Origin: Arthrobacter pascens
GTDB taxonomy: Bacteria; Actinomycetota; Actinomycetes; Actinomycetales; Micrococcaceae
Reading direction: 5' to 3'
Length of the DNA: 64,000 nt
NCBI RefSeq assembly: GCF_017052465.1
Contig: NZ_JAFHKT010000115.1
Span: 23,277-87,276 of the forward strand
Shown here: positions 26,384 through 36,283 of the stretch, in pieces
Layout: the number at the start of each line of letters is the position of its first letter
Position numbering within the stretch: the stretch's first letter is position 1
Program-made: the position numbers and the translations under genes
The notes under the pieces: generated by a model
What the model saw: only the letters and a program-made list of their open reading frames with translations
The model's database searches: none
What the model was told of the DNA's origin: nothing

Positions 26384-27953
26384 TGGCGATGAAGGATTCC
26401 AGTTCAGCCGCGAGGCCTTCCCGGACCATGACCACGGCGCGGGTGCCGCCCTCTTCGTGATCCATGCTCAGGATCTCCGCATCGGAGTCGTGGAGTTTGC
26501 TGATCAGGTCACCGCGGTGATACGGCACCAGCAGTTCCAACTTGACGCTCGGCCGCGGGATGCCTTCACTGATCGCCTTCAGCAGCTCAGGGATCCCCTG
26601 GCCGGTACGGGCGGACACCACCACGTGGCGCGGTTCGCGCTGCTTCAGCCGCTCCACTACGAACGGATCGGCGGCGTCGGCCTTGTTCAGCACGATGATC
26701 TCGGGCACCTTGCGGGCGTCCACTTCGGAGAACACCGAGCGCACCGCGGCGATCTGGCCCTCCGGATCAGGGTGCGAGACGTCCACCACGTGCAGGATGA
26801 GGTCCGCGTCCGCCACTTCCTCGAGCGTGGACCGGAACGCCTCCACGAGCTGCGTGGGAAGGGAACGGACGAAGCCGACAGTGTCAGCCAAAGTGTACCC
26901 CAGGCCGTCCGCCGTCTCAGCCTTGCGGACGGTAGGGTCCAGCGTGGCGAACAGGGCGTTCTCCACGAGGACTCCGGCGTCTGTGAGCCGGTTCAGCAGG
27001 GAGGATTTGCCCGCATTGGTGTAGCCAGCGATGGCCACGGAGGGAACTGCATTACGACGGCGGTTGGCCCGCTTGGTCTCGCGCGCCGGCTTCATCGCGG
27101 CGATCTCGCGGCGCAGCTTCGCCATCCGCGTGCGGATCCGGCGCCGGTCCAGTTCGATCTTCGTTTCACCGGGACCGCGTGAACCCATGCCGGCACCTGC
27201 GCCGCCCACCTGGCCGCCGGCCTGGCGGGACATCGACTCGCCCCAGCCGCGGAGGCGCGGGAGCAGGTATTCGAGCTGTGCCAGCTCCACCTGTGCCTTG
27301 CCCTCACGGCTCTTGGCGTGCTGCGCGAAGATGTCCAGAATGAGCGCCGTGCGGTCGATGACCTTGACCTTGACGATGTCTTCCAGTCCGCGCCGCTGCG
27401 ACGGTGCCAGTTCGGCATCCACCACCACGGTGTCCGCGCCGGTGGACATCACCACATCCTTGAGCTCCAGGGCTTTACCTGAGCCGAGGAACGTTCCGGG
27501 ATCCGGCTTCGCCCGGCGCTGGACCAGCCCGTCGAGAACTTCCGAGCCCGCGGTTTCCGCCAGGGCAGCGAGTTCACGCAGGGAGTTCTCGGCATCGGCG
27601 AGGGTGCCCTCGGTCCACAGCCCGGCCAGGACCACGCGCTCCAGGCGCAGCTGCCGGTACTCAACTTCGGTGACGTCTTCGAGTTCGGTGGACAGTCCGG
27701 CGGTGCGGCGCAGGGCCCGGCGTTCCTCGAGATCCTGCTGGTCGCCGTCGAACGTGCTGTGTTCCTCGTCAAGCCGAGAGATGGCCTGCGCCTGGCCAAA
27801 GACGGCCTTGCTGCCGGCACCTGCGCCGTTGGCAGCCGCGGCATTCTTTGCCGGGACGTCCTTGGAGAGAATCCGGTCGATGACAGCTTGGATTTCCTCG
27901 GGACTCATGTCCTGGGCTGCTGGCTCGGATCCGGAATTGTGCTGACTGGTCAT
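26376..27953 (-). CDS. hflX: GTPase HflX
   Basis: The 525-residue protein has the HflX N-terminal domain (residues ~110-290, with VDAELAPSQRRGLED), a coiled-coil linker with GPGETKIELDRRRIR, and a GTPase domain with G1 GYTNAGKSS (near 310), G3 DTVGFVRSLP and G4 NKAD. HflX binds 50S subunits and splits stalled ribosomes under stress. ATG 27953 is chosen because AAGGAGACC precedes it; the open frame extends further up but lacks such a site. The first ~100 residues are Ala/Ser-rich and family-variable. Confidence 0.95.
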   Translation of the reverse strand: MTSQHNSGSEPAAQDMSPEEIQAVIDRILSKDVPAKNAAAANGAGAGSKAVFGQAQAISRLDEEHSTFDGDQQDLEERRALRRTAGLSTELEDVTEVEYRQLRLERVVLAGLWTEGTLADAENSLRELAALAETAGSEVLDGLVQRRAKPDPGTFLGSGKALELKDVVMSTGADTVVVDAELAPSQRRGLEDIVKVKVIDRTALILDIFAQHAKSREGKAQVELAQLEYLLPRLRGWGESMSRQAGGQVGGAGAGMGSRGPGETKIELDRRRIRTRMAKLRREIAAMKPARETKRANRRRNAVPSVAIAGYTNAGKSSLLNRLTDAGVLVENALFATLDPTVRKAETADGLGYTLADTVGFVRSLPTQLVEAFRSTLEEVADADLILHVVDVSHPDPEGQIAAVRSVFSEVDARKVPEIIVLNKADAADPFVVERLKQREPRHVVVSARTGQGIPELLKAISEGIPRPSVKLELLVPYHRGDLISKLHDSDAEILSMDHEEGGTRAVVMVREGLAAELESFIAND

Positions 27954-28333
27954 GGTCTCCTTAAAGGGTTCTGCATCTTCAGAATAGTGCTGATTGGCTG
28001 CCTTGGGCGCAGAATTCGCGCTGGGCTGACGACTGGAGGGCATAAGGGCTCCTGGGATGCCGTCGGCGCACAGGCCTGAGCGGCAGAAGAATGGACTGAT
28101 TGAGTGTGGTTCGGCGCGCTCCGGGCGGAAGGTGGTAGACCTGCATCGCAACGGGAGGCACGGGGCCGGCGCCGCGGCTGGAAGCCTGCGGCGGAAAATA
28201 CCGGCTACTCAAAGATCAGGAACATGCCTTCCAGAGTAGCAGATGCGGACCACCCGGTTTCCCATCGGTTTCCCATCCCGGTTTCCCATCCCGGTTTCCC
28301 ATCCCGGTAGAAAGCCCACTAATCTGGCCAGTT
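27954..28333. other. Intergenic region between divergent hflX and methyltransferase genes
   Basis: The 380-bp gap holds the hflX ribosome binding site, a possible longer hflX N-terminus (an in-frame ATG near 28043) and the 13-bp repeats at 28255-28304. I see no convincing promoter or RNA gene. Confidence 0.6.
28255..28304. repeat. 13-bp tandem repeat (minisatellite)
   Basis: Three exact head-to-tail copies of CGGTTTCCCATCC (28266-28278, 28279-28291, 28292-28304) follow an 11-bp partial copy at 28255-28265. They end 29 bp before the methyltransferase ATG and could affect spacing of its promoter. Confidence 0.92.
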
Positions 28334-28948
28334 ATGGAGTCTGCCCACTATTTCAGCGCCTCGCCCGCCGGGCCGTTCACCCGCAAGCCGCTCACCGTGG
28401 AACTGGCCGGCGAAACGCGCAGACTGCAGACCTCCTCCGGCATCTTCAGCCCGGACGGCATCGACAAGGGCACAGCTGTCCTGCTCGCGGAGGTCCCCGC
28501 ACCGGCTCCGCAGGGAAACCTGCTGGACATCGGCTGCGGCTGGGGTCCCATCGCCCTGACCATGGCGCTGCGGGCGCCGCACGCCCAGGTGTATGCGGTG
28601 GACGTCAACGAACGCTGCATCACGCTCACCAACGAGAACGCGTCCCTGCTGGGCCTTGGCAATGTCACGGCCAGCACGCCGGAGGCCGTGGATCCGCAAC
28701 TGCGCTTCGACACCATCTGGTCCAATCCGCCGATCCGGATTGGCAAGGATGAGCTGCATTCGCTGCTCATGCTGTGGTTGCCCCGCCTGGCGCCGGGAGG
28801 CTCGGCTTGGCTGGTGGTGCAGAAGAACCTGGGGTCCGATTCGCTTCAGCGCTGGCTCGCGGAGGAGCTTGACGATTCGTTCGCGGTGACCCGCGAGAGC
28901 ACGTCCAAGTCGTTCCGCATCCTGCGGGTCAGGAAAGCGTCCCACTAG
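28334..28948 (+). CDS. Class I SAM-dependent methyltransferase, RsmC-like
   Basis: This 204-residue single-domain protein has the SAM site LLDIGCGWGPIALTMAL (about residues 58-74), VYAVDVNERCITLTNENA on strand 2, and the catalytic IWSNPPIRIG motif at about 134-143. NPP with these surroundings is typical of RsmC/RlmG enzymes that methylate guanine N2 in rRNA. It has only the catalytic half, as is common in actinobacteria. Its last 20 bp overlap the 3' end of dapF on the other strand. Confidence 0.88.
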   Translation: MESAHYFSASPAGPFTRKPLTVELAGETRRLQTSSGIFSPDGIDKGTAVLLAEVPAPAPQGNLLDIGCGWGPIALTMALRAPHAQVYAVDVNERCITLTNENASLLGLGNVTASTPEAVDPQLRFDTIWSNPPIRIGKDELHSLLMLWLPRLAPGGSAWLVVQKNLGSDSLQRWLAEELDDSFAVTRESTSKSFRILRVRKASH

Positions 28949-29873
28949 CAACGATCGTTGCCGGACCGCTCAGTTCCACGTGCTCGTGGCCGTCTGCCAC
29001 GGTGAAGAATTTAACGCCGACGACGCCTCCCGGCACCTTCACGTGCCAGGCGTCCGGTGCCCCTTGGCCGGCCCAGTGGCGGGTTGCGACCGCGGCAGCA
29101 CACGCTCCGGTGCCGCAGGACTGCGTCTCACCGACGCCGCGCTCGTGGACGCGCATAGTCACGGTGCCGACGCCCTCGTGGACCAGCGGCTCGGACGGCA
29201 CGACAAACTCGACGTTGGTGCCGTGTGCCGGCTTGGGGTCAACATGCGGGGCTGTAAAGAGCCTGGTGGCTTCCAGCTCGGACAGCTCAGCCAGCGCGAC
29301 GACGGTGTGCGGGTTGCCCATGCTGACTGACAGCGCCGGCCGCGGCACTTCCAGGCCGTCGGCACTGACCAGGGAGTCCATGGCGCGGGCCGCGGCCTCG
29401 GCCGGGAAGATGAACTCCCACGGCCCCATGTCCACGGCGTAGCCGTCCGCCGTGCGGACGATGGTCTTCACGCCGGCGCGCGTGCCGATGGTCAGCGAGC
29501 CCCCCGTCGGGAGTTCGGCGAGCCCCTCGGCGAGGAGGAAGTGGACGAACACCCGGACGCCGTTGCCGCACATCTCGGACAGGGAGCCGTCACCATTGCG
29601 GTAGTCCATGAACCACTCTGCATCGGGGTGCTCGGTCAGGAGCCGGCGGCCCTCGTCGATGAGCCGCGAGGGGACGGCCCGGATGAGCCCGTCCCCGCCG
29701 ATGCCGCGGTGGCGGTCACACAGCTCCGCGACCTGTTCCGGGGAAATGACGTGCATGCCCTCTGGGTCGGCGATCAGGACGAAATCATTGCCGGTTCCGT
29801 GGCCCTTGGAGAAGCGGAGCCCGCTCAGTTGTGAGATGGCGCGCTCAGCGGTTTCTGCAAGGGCTTCATTCAT
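28929..29873 (-). CDS. dapF: Diaminopimelate epimerase
   Basis: The 314-residue enzyme converts LL- to meso-diaminopimelate for lysine and peptidoglycan synthesis. The two catalytic cysteines are in SEMCGNGVRVFVHFL and TQSCGTGACAAAVATRH; the N-terminus has FSKGHGTGNDFVLIADPEG. It is slightly longer than the ~275-residue E. coli protein. With dapA and dapB in the same window, three steps of the diaminopimelate pathway are represented, in separate transcripts. Confidence 0.97.
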   Translation of the reverse strand: MNEALAETAERAISQLSGLRFSKGHGTGNDFVLIADPEGMHVISPEQVAELCDRHRGIGGDGLIRAVPSRLIDEGRRLLTEHPDAEWFMDYRNGDGSLSEMCGNGVRVFVHFLLAEGLAELPTGGSLTIGTRAGVKTIVRTADGYAVDMGPWEFIFPAEAAARAMDSLVSADGLEVPRPALSVSMGNPHTVVALAELSELEATRLFTAPHVDPKPAHGTNVEFVVPSEPLVHEGVGTVTMRVHERGVGETQSCGTGACAAAVATRHWAGQGAPDAWHVKVPGGVVGVKFFTVADGHEHVELSGPATIVASGTLS

Positions 29874-29939
29874 GCTTCAAGGTTACCCGCACGCCGCGGG
29901 GTCCCGGAAAACAGCCGCCCTGCTGTGTTCGGCCGGACA

Positions 29940-30842
29940 TCAGGCGCAGAGGGCGGCGGCCTTGGCCGCCAGGGCGGGATCCTGCCAGTCCAGCCAGGCA
30001 ATGCGCGGGTCGGCCCGGAACCAGGTGAGCTGGCGGCGGGCGAACTGGCGGGTGGCCACGATGGTTTCCTCTGCCGCCTGCGTAACGTCGGCTTCGCCGT
30101 CGAGCACTTTGAGGAACTGGGCGTACCCCAGGGCCCGGGGCGCCGTCCGGCCGCGGCGGAGTCCTGCCGCGTCCAGGCGCTCGACCTCGGCCAGCAGCCC
30201 GCGGTCCACCATGCGGTGGACCCGCGCCGCCAGGCGCTCGCGCAGCTCGTCCCGGTCCACGGCCAGGCCGACCTGCACGGCGGGCTGGAAGTACTCCCGG
30301 CTGGGCATGAAGGAGCTGAACGGGCGTCCTGTGAGTTCGTAGACCTCCAGCGCGCGGATGATCCGGCGGGCATCTCCGAGCCGGCCTGCTGAGACGGGGT
30401 CAGCCTCCCGGAGGCGTTGCAGCAGCGGCGCCGTTCCGGCCTCGGCCTGTTCCTGCTCGAGGCGGGCGCGGATGCCGGGGTCGGTGCCCGGAAATTCCAG
30501 GACGTCGAGGGCTGCGCGCACATACAGCCCGGACCCGCCCGCGAGGATCGCCCGCTTGCCCCGGCGGTGGATGTCCGTGACGGCCGCTCTTGCCTGCTGC
30601 TGGAACTCGGACACCGATGCCTCCTCGGTCACGTCAAGGATGTCCAGCAGGTGGTGAGGTATTCCCCTGCGCTCGGGTTCGGTGATCTTGGCCGTTCCGA
30701 TGTCCATGCCGCGGTAGAACTGCATGGCGTCGGCGTTGATCACTTCACCGTCGAGCTTCAGCGCCAGCTCGACGGCAAGGTCGGATTTTCCGGAACCCGT
30801 TGGCCCGACCACCGCGATGACGGGCGGCTGCCTGGCGGCCAC
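29940..30842 (-). CDS. miaA: tRNA dimethylallyltransferase
   Basis: The 300-residue protein starts with the P-loop [20 protein letters not shown] and contains [18 protein letters not shown] and [14 protein letters not shown], the nucleotide- and tRNA-binding segments of MiaA. It adds an isopentenyl group to A37 of tRNAs reading UNN codons, making the substrate for MiaB, whose gene lies immediately upstream (3-bp gap). The start is GTG at 30842. Confidence 0.96.
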   Translation of the reverse strand: MAARQPPVIAVVGPTGSGKSDLAVELALKLDGEVINADAMQFYRGMDIGTAKITEPERRGIPHHLLDILDVTEEASVSEFQQQARAAVTDIHRRGKRAILAGGSGLYVRAALDVLEFPGTDPGIRARLEQEQAEAGTAPLLQRLREADPVSAGRLGDARRIIRALEVYELTGRPFSSFMPSREYFQPAVQVGLAVDRDELRERLAARVHRMVDRGLLAEVERLDAAGLRRGRTAPRALGYAQFLKVLDGEADVTQAAEETIVATRQFARRQLTWFRADPRIAWLDWQDPALAAKAAALCA

Positions 30843-30845
30843 GGG

Positions 30846-32390
30846 CTAGCGGCTGCGCACGGGAAGTGACGGCATGCCGAGCGAAACGCCGGCTTTGCCG
30901 CCCGCGGCCGCCGGTGCGGGAGCCCCGCACGAGTCTGCCTGCGACCTGTCCCACGCATCACCGGCACGTGAACGCCGCAGAGAGTAGTCAGCGGCCGTTG
31001 CGGGGTCGGCGACCAGATGGAAGGCCGCGGCCTCGGTGATGGTAACGGTGACGAGGTCGCCAGGCCGGGGTGCCGGGGCGCCGTCCGGGACGGAGAAGTG
31101 CACGAGCCGCTGGTCCTGGGACCGGCCGGACAAGCGGTGGGTCTCCCCTGCCTTGCGTCCTGACTGCGCAGTCACCATGACCTCGACGCGGCGTCCCATC
31201 TGTTTTGCGTTCTCTTCTGCGGCGATGCGGTCCTGCAGGGCGGTGAGCCGTTCAAAGCGTTCCTGGACGACGGCTTTGGGGAGCTGGCCGGGAAGCTCCG
31301 CTGCAGGTGTGCCGGGGCGTTTGGAGTACTGGAACGTGAAGGCTGTGGCGAAGCGGGACTTTTCGACAACGTCCAGCGTTGCCTGGAAATCCTCCTCGGT
31401 CTCCCCCGGGAAGCCGACGATGATGTCCGTTGAGATCGCGGCGTGCGGGATCTTGTCACGGACCTTGTCCAGGATGCCGAGGAACTTGGCGGAGCGGTAG
31501 GAGCGCTTCATCTCCCTGAGGACCTTGTCCGAGCCTGACTGGAGAGGCATGTGCAGCTGGGGCATGACGTTGGGCGTTTCGGCCATGGCGTCAATGACGT
31601 CATCCGTAAACGCGGCCGGGTGGGGGCTGGTGAAGCGGACGCGTTCGAGGCCGGGAATTTCACCGCAGGCGCGGAGCAGCTTGGAGAATGCCTGGCGGTC
31701 ACCGAACTCCACTCCGTAGGAGTTCACGTTCTGGCCCAGGAGGGTCACTTCGATGGCGCCGTCATCCACGAGCGCCTGAACTTCCGCCAGGATGTCCCCC
31801 GGCCTGCGGTCCTTCTCCTTGCCGCGGAGTGCGGGCACGATGCAGAACGTGCACGTGTTGTTGCAACCCACGGAGATGGACACCCAGCCTGAATACACGG
31901 AGTCCCGCTTGGTGGGCAGCGTGGAGGGGAAAACGTCGAGGGATTCAAGGATCTCGAGTTGGGCTTCGCTGTTGTGGCGGGCCCGGTCCAGGAGTGCCGG
32001 AAGGGCGCCCACGTTGTGCGTGCCGAAGACCGCGTCCACCCACGGCGCCTTCTTCAGGATGGTTTCGCGGTCTTTCTGCGCCAGGCACCCGCCGACGGCG
32101 ATCTGCATTCCCGGGTTGGCTTCCTTGACCGGCGCCAGCATGCCGAGGTTGCCGTAGAGCTTGTTGTCCGCGTTCTCCCTGACGGCACACGTGTTGAAGA
32201 CGACGACGTCGGCCTGGGCGCCCTCCGCGGGAACGTAGCCCGCCGCCTCGAGCATCCCGGCCATCCGTTCGGAATCGTGGACGTTCATCTGGCAGCCGAA
32301 GGTACGCACCTGGTAGGTGCGGGGTGCGCCGGCGGCGTCGGCTGCTGCAGGGACGGCGCCGGATGCGGGGGAAGGGTAGGTCAGACTCAC
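30846..32390 (-). CDS. miaB: tRNA-2-methylthio-N6-dimethylallyladenosine synthase
   Basis: The 514-residue radical SAM methylthiotransferase has an N-terminal MTTase domain with cysteines in [27 protein letters not shown] and GGCLAQKD (second cluster), a radical SAM core with [14 protein letters not shown], and a C-terminal TRAM domain (about 400-470). It thiomethylates i6A37 made by MiaA. The start is GTG at 32390. The last 45 residues after the TRAM domain are Ala/Gly-rich and poorly conserved. Confidence 0.97.
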   Translation of the reverse strand: MSLTYPSPASGAVPAAADAAGAPRTYQVRTFGCQMNVHDSERMAGMLEAAGYVPAEGAQADVVVFNTCAVRENADNKLYGNLGMLAPVKEANPGMQIAVGGCLAQKDRETILKKAPWVDAVFGTHNVGALPALLDRARHNSEAQLEILESLDVFPSTLPTKRDSVYSGWVSISVGCNNTCTFCIVPALRGKEKDRRPGDILAEVQALVDDGAIEVTLLGQNVNSYGVEFGDRQAFSKLLRACGEIPGLERVRFTSPHPAAFTDDVIDAMAETPNVMPQLHMPLQSGSDKVLREMKRSYRSAKFLGILDKVRDKIPHAAISTDIIVGFPGETEEDFQATLDVVEKSRFATAFTFQYSKRPGTPAAELPGQLPKAVVQERFERLTALQDRIAAEENAKQMGRRVEVMVTAQSGRKAGETHRLSGRSQDQRLVHFSVPDGAPAPRPGDLVTVTITEAAAFHLVADPATAADYSLRRSRAGDAWDRSQADSCGAPAPAAAGGKAGVSLGMPSLPVRSR

Positions 32391-32478
32391 CCGTTAAGCG
32401 TACCGGCTGTGGCCAACTGGAGGTGCTGCCCGTCCTGACAGCCAGCCTCGGCCCAGAAGCTACGCCCGGCGCCGGAGA

Positions 32479-33072
32479 CTATGCCCGGCCCCCGGACGCG
32501 GCGTCAAGCACCTCGCCAACGATCCGGAAGGCCTGCGAGGGCTGGTACCCCTTGCGTGCGAGCATGGAGGCCAGACGCCGGGTGGTCTTGTCCCGCTCGG
32601 CACGGTCGGACAGGTCTGCGCCCGGGCGGAGCTTGCGTTCCACCAGGTGCCTGGCCGCGGCTTCCTCGTCTTCGTCGCTGAGCTGTTCCAGGGCCGACGC
32701 GGCCGTCTCCGGATCAATCCCCTTGTCAGCGAGTTCGCGGCGGAGCGCGCCCTTGGCCAGCTTCCGGGTCTGAGAACGGCTGCGCACCCACATGTCCGCG
32801 AATTCAGCGTCGTCGACGAGCCTGACCTCTTCAAAACGGTCCAGGACCGCGGCGGCGACATCCTCGGGCACATTGCGTTCGGCCAGCTTCCGTTCCAGCT
32901 GGAGCCTGCTCTTGGGCGCGCTGGTCAGCTGTCGCAGCACAATCGCCCGCGCCACTGACGCGGGGTCGGCGTCCCTGTCTTCCGCGGCTGCGGGCGGCAG
33001 CGCTGGGGCAGACGGCCGGCCCGCCTCAGCGCCGGGCACCCGGCCGCGCCGCCTGCTGCTAGAAACCGTCAA
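32479..33072 (-). CDS. recX: Regulatory protein RecX
   Basis: The protein (up to 197 residues) consists of the three-helix RecX repeats at about 40-190, with [34 protein letters not shown] and [21 protein letters not shown]. RecX binds RecA filaments and limits RecA activity. The furthest start is a TTG inside the last codons of recA (14-bp overlap), but an internal GTG shortly after is also possible since the first ~30 residues are unconserved. Overlap with recA implies co-transcription under LexA control. Confidence 0.93.
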   Translation of the reverse strand: MTVSSSRRRGRVPGAEAGRPSAPALPPAAAEDRDADPASVARAIVLRQLTSAPKSRLQLERKLAERNVPEDVAAAVLDRFEEVRLVDDAEFADMWVRSRSQTRKLAKGALRRELADKGIDPETAASALEQLSDEDEEAAARHLVERKLRPGADLSDRAERDKTTRRLASMLARKGYQPSQAFRIVGEVLDAASGGRA

Positions 33073-34111
33073 CGGCCTTCAGCTTCGGTGACGCCTCGGC
33101 ATCGGCGGCGGGCTTCACTCCGACGCCGAGCTTTTCCTTGATGAGCCGCTCGAGTTCCGCCGCCAGTTCCGGGTTGTCGCGGAGGAAGCGCCGGGAATTC
33201 TCCATGCCCTGGCCGAGCTGGTCGCCGTCGTAGGTGAACCAGGAACCGGACTTCTTGATGATGCCGTGCTCCACGCCCATGTCGATGATGCCGCCCTCGC
33301 GGGAGATGCCCTGGCCGTAAATGATGTCGAATTCGGCGATCTTGAAGGGCGGGGCCATCTTGTTCTTGACGATTTTGGCCTTGGTGCGGTTGCCGACGGA
33401 ATCGGCACCTTCCTTCAGGGTCTGGATGCGCCGGACGTCGATGCGGATGGACGCGTAGAACTTCAGGGCCTTGCCGCCGGTGGTGGTCTCGGGTGAGCCG
33501 AAGAACACACCGATCTTTTCGCGGAGCTGGTTGATGAAGATGGCCGTGGTCTTGGTCTGGCTGAGCCGCCCGGTGATCTTCCGCAGGGCCTGGCTCATGA
33601 GGCGGGCCTGCAGGCCGACGTGGCTGTCGCCCATGTCGCCCTCGATTTCCGCCCGCGGCACGAGTGCCGCCACGGAGTCGATGACGATGACGTCAAGGGA
33701 GCCGGAACCGATCAGCATGTCCATGATCTCCAGCGCCTGCTCACCGGTATCCGGCTGGGAGACCAGCAGGGCGTCCGTGTCTACGCCGAGCTTGGCGGCG
33801 TACTCGGGATCCAGGGCATGCTCGGCGTCGATGAACGCCGCGATGCCGCCCTGCCGCTGGGCGTTGGCGACGGCATGCAGCGCAACGGTGGTCTTACCGG
33901 ACGATTCCGGACCGTAGATTTCAACAACGCGGCCGCGCGGCAGTCCGCCAATTCCCAGGGCAACATCCAAGGCGATCGATCCCGTGGGGATGACCTCGAT
34001 GGGGGCGCGGACTTCATCGCCCAGCCGCATGACCGAGCCTTTGCCGAACTGCTTGTCAATCTGGGCAAGCGCTGCTTCAAGCGCCTTTGCACGATCCGGG
34101 GCTGCCGCCAT
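33059..34111 (-). CDS. recA: Recombinase RecA
   Basis: At 350 residues this is the standard recombinase and SOS coprotease: N-terminal oligomerisation helix (8-30), Walker A GPESSGKT at 67-74, Walker [11 protein letters not shown], the DNA-binding loops ([13 protein letters not shown] and the L2 region around [11 protein letters not shown]), and a C-terminal domain ending in a variable tail. No intein is present, unlike in some mycobacteria. An SOS box lies about 150 bp upstream. Confidence 0.99.
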   Translation of the reverse strand: MAAAPDRAKALEAALAQIDKQFGKGSVMRLGDEVRAPIEVIPTGSIALDVALGIGGLPRGRVVEIYGPESSGKTTVALHAVANAQRQGGIAAFIDAEHALDPEYAAKLGVDTDALLVSQPDTGEQALEIMDMLIGSGSLDVIVIDSVAALVPRAEIEGDMGDSHVGLQARLMSQALRKITGRLSQTKTTAIFINQLREKIGVFFGSPETTTGGKALKFYASIRIDVRRIQTLKEGADSVGNRTKAKIVKNKMAPPFKIAEFDIIYGQGISREGGIIDMGVEHGIIKKSGSWFTYDGDQLGQGMENSRRFLRDNPELAAELERLIKEKLGVGVKPAADAEASPKLKAVDGF

Positions 34112-34256
34112 GGTTCACACCTCTAATGCTTTCTCGCTGTGGAATGGCCTGTGCGGCCCTGTTCTCTGTCATCACTGACGCTAGCGCCGCCCTGTGACAA
34201 TATTGCCGGGCGGGACCGCGTATGTGGATAACCCGCTGAAAAAAGCATAGTCCCGT

Positions 34257-34272
34257 CCGAACAAATATTCGA
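34257..34272. promoter_or_regulatory. LexA box upstream of recA
   Basis: CCGAACAAATATTCGA is a near-palindromic SOS box. On the minus strand it is followed by TATGCT (near 34245), a plausible -10, so the operator overlaps the -35 region. It lies about 150 bp before the recA ATG, leaving a long leader. Confidence 0.85.
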
Positions 34273-34313
34273 ACAATCGGTCGGCGTGTCAGGACTCTGC
34301 CCGCGGGTAGGAA

Positions 34314-34538
34314 TTAGCTGGGACTCGGCTTGATGTCCCGGCCGAGCCGCCGTTCGGCGGGAACGTCCTGGACGTCGCACATGGCGAGCCAGACGTCTCG
34401 GGGGTTGATGCCGGAGGCCAGTGCCTCGTCGGCTGTCCGGCCTCCCACGCCCGCGAGGCTCAGTGAGCTGCTGAGCACGCGGGAGTAGCCTGCACCGAAT
34501 TCGTCGTCCATGAGCCGCCAAAAATCACTAATCCGCAC
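34314..34538 (-). CDS. DUF3046 domain-containing protein
   Basis: This 74-residue protein (RISDFWRLMDDEFGAGYS, then DVWLAMCDVQDVPAERR) is DUF3046, a small actinobacterial family found beside recA. Function is unknown. The start is GTG at 34538, 15 bp from the divergent MarR gene. Its stop is 40 bp before the recA SOS box, so recA may also receive read-through. Confidence 0.9.
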   Translation of the reverse strand: MRISDFWRLMDDEFGAGYSRVLSSSLSLAGVGGRTADEALASGINPRDVWLAMCDVQDVPAERRLGRDIKPSPS

Positions 34539-34542
34539 GCCA

Positions 34543-34569
34543 TAGAGTCTCTCATGGCCGCGGACTCTA
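34543..34569. promoter_or_regulatory. Inverted repeat forming face-to-face -10 elements of DUF3046 and MarR genes
   Basis: TAGAGTC (34543-34549) and GACTCTA (34563-34569) are a perfect 7-bp inverted repeat spaced by 13 bp. TAGAGT on each strand is a plausible -10, one for each divergent gene, putting the plus-strand start near the ATG at 34554. The symmetry also makes it a possible MarR operator. Confidence 0.5.
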
Positions 34570-35090
34570 GAATGGTTGCCATGAGCAACCCCGTTGACGT
34601 CCCGGGAGTGTCCGCACCCTCGGAGGACACACTTGATGCCGCGCTGAAGTCAGTGGAGCATCAGATCAGTATTTTTTGGCGGCGCGCCCGCTCCATCTCC
34701 CAGCAGCTCTCACGCGAGGTGCACCCGGACATGGAGCCTGCTGCCTACGGGCTGCTCACGATGATCCGCAAGACGGGACCCATCCGGCTGACCGAACTGG
34801 CGTCCTGCATCGGCGTGGGCAAGCCCTCTGTGAGCCGGCAGATCGCGTTCCTCGAGAGCATCGGCCTCGTGCTCAAGGAAGCCGATCCGCTGGACGGGCG
34901 CGCCCAGACAATCCGCCTCACGCCCAAGGGTGAAGAGAAGATGCACCAGGTGCAGGACGCAAGGCGGCAGGTCTTCCGGGAACGGCTGGGGGAATGGCCG
35001 GTGGAGGACCTGGAGGCCTTGGCCACCTACATGGCCAAGCTCAACGCCACGTACGAACGTGACGGGTTCCCCAAAGACGGGGAGCTCTAG
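34554..35090 (+). CDS. MarR family transcriptional regulator
   Basis: The 178-residue protein has a MarR winged helix at about residues 60-130 (YGLLTMIRKTGPIRLTELA, then SRQIAFLESIGLVLKEADPLDGR) with the wing in DGRAQTIRLTPKGEE, flanked by dimerisation helices. MarR regulators respond to phenolic or oxidant signals. The target is unknown; a symmetric site in its own promoter suggests autoregulation. ATG 34554 coincides with a predicted leaderless start, but ATGs at 34572 and 34581 are possible. A strong terminator follows. Confidence 0.9.
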   Translation: MAADSRMVAMSNPVDVPGVSAPSEDTLDAALKSVEHQISIFWRRARSISQQLSREVHPDMEPAAYGLLTMIRKTGPIRLTELASCIGVGKPSVSRQIAFLESIGLVLKEADPLDGRAQTIRLTPKGEEKMHQVQDARRQVFRERLGEWPVEDLEALATYMAKLNATYERDGFPKDGEL

Positions 35091-35127
35091 GGACGGCATC
35101 CAGGCAACGACGGTATCTTCGAAAATG

Positions 35128-35161
35128 ACGATGGCCCCCGGCTTCTGCCGGGGGCCATCGT
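35128..35161. terminator. Strong 15-bp hairpin between MarR and clgR genes
   Basis: Perfect arms 35128-35142 and 35147-35161 (ACGATGGCCCCCGGC type) surround a 4-nt loop. It lies 37 bp past the MarR stop and 36 bp before the end of convergent clgR, so it can end both transcripts. Confidence 0.85.
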
Positions 35162-35197
35162 CTCAAATCTTTCCTGTACCGGCCTGAATCGAGGCCG

Positions 35198-35557
35198 CTA
35201 CCGGGCGCCGGACAGCAGGCCCTTGGCCAGCTCGTTGTTCAGTTCGGTGCTGAGGTCGCGCTCAAGGTCACGGCCATAGCGCTGGGCAAACTCCTGCGGC
35301 ACCGTGTCCGGTACAGCAACGCCTTCGGCCATGGCCACACGGTCGCTGACCTCACGGAGCATGCTGGACAGCGGAACATCCAGGGCTGAACAGATCGAAG
35401 ACAGCAGCTCCGAAGAGGCTTCCTTCTGGCCGCGCTCCACTTCACTCAGGTAGCCCAGGGAAACTCGGGCGCTGTGCGACACTTCGCGGAGGGTACGCCC
35501 TTGACGCTGGCGGACATCGCGCAGGACATCACCGATTTCGTGACGAAGTACTACCAT
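35198..35557 (-). CDS. clgR: XRE-family regulator ClgR
   Basis: The 119-residue protein has a Cro/XRE helix-turn-helix at about residues 5-65, including [20 protein letters not shown] and [20 protein letters not shown], the pattern of ClgR, which activates clp protease and stress genes in actinobacteria. The location beside cinA-pgsA and recA is the usual one. ATG 35557 is chosen because AAGGAG lies correctly upstream; the frame is open for 31 more codons. ClgR is normally degraded by ClpP, and the C-terminus ends in LLSGAR. Confidence 0.93.
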   Translation of the reverse strand: MVVLRHEIGDVLRDVRQRQGRTLREVSHSARVSLGYLSEVERGQKEASSELLSSICSALDVPLSSMLREVSDRVAMAEGVAVPDTVPQEFAQRYGRDLERDLSTELNNELAKGLLSGAR

Positions 35558-35788
35558 CTTGCGCTCCTTCTGTTCGCTCTTGGCCTGATCGGCGAGGCCC
35601 ACATCCTTCCAGCGGACAACGCCGTTTACGGATACGGGCTGCTTTACCATCTGTATCGCCTTGCTCCCTCATGTGTCCGGCTCGCCGTAAAGCGAACCGC
35701 TGTTGGTCTTTTCATCCTAGGCGCCTCCCTCTTGGAGAAGCGACACAATGTAACAACTATTCGGTAATGGTTTTTGTTCCCGGCAACC

Positions 35789-36283
35789 TTACTCCCGGTA
35801 GCTTAGCGATGCCAGAGCCTCCTGGAGCCGCGCCAGTGCCGCCTCACAGGCCAGCGCCCGTATCTCCGCCCGGGTCCCTTCAAAACTGTAGGGATACGAT
35901 GTGGCGCCCTGCGCTGTGGCGATGCCGATGAAGACAGTTCCCACCGGTTTGCCGTCGTGCCCGTTCGGACCGGCCACGCCGGTGGTGGACACTCCCAGGT
36001 CCGCCCCGCAGGCGTTCCGAGCGCCCTCCGCCATGGCGGCGGCCACGTCACCGTCGACGGAGCCGACGGCGTCGAGCAGTTCCTGCGGAACGCGCAGTAT
36101 GTCCCGCTTGACGGAATTGCTGTAGGAAACGACACCGCCCCGGAGGATGGCCGACGCTCCTGCGGTGTCCGCCAGCATTGCCGTGACCATGCCGGCTGTC
36201 AGTGATTCGGCCGTGGCCACGGTGACGCCCCGCGCGATGGCTGCCGCGACTGTCTCGCCGGCGATCCGGTGAAGGTTGCTCAT
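35789..36283 (-). CDS. CinA-family nicotinamide-nucleotide amidase domain protein
   Basis: The 164-residue protein is the stand-alone C-terminal CinA domain (PncC-like). It shows VATAESLTAGMVTAMLAD with the catalytic Ser region, GGVVSYSNSVKRDIL, and STTGVAGPNGHDGKPVGTVF. The family deamidates NMN to nicotinate mononucleotide, recycling pyridine nucleotide. It overlaps the pgsA stop region (ATGA), so the two are coupled. The N-terminal molybdopterin-like domain of longer CinA proteins is absent. Confidence 0.93.
   Translation of the reverse strand: MSNLHRIAGETVAAAIARGVTVATAESLTAGMVTAMLADTAGASAILRGGVVSYSNSVKRDILRVPQELLDAVGSVDGDVAAAMAEGARNACGADLGVSTTGVAGPNGHDGKPVGTVFIGIATAQGATSYPYSFEGTRAEIRALACEAALARLQEALASLSYRE

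Noticed and set aside
28255..28304. CRISPR array
   Set aside because: Units are 13 bp and contiguous with no spacers.
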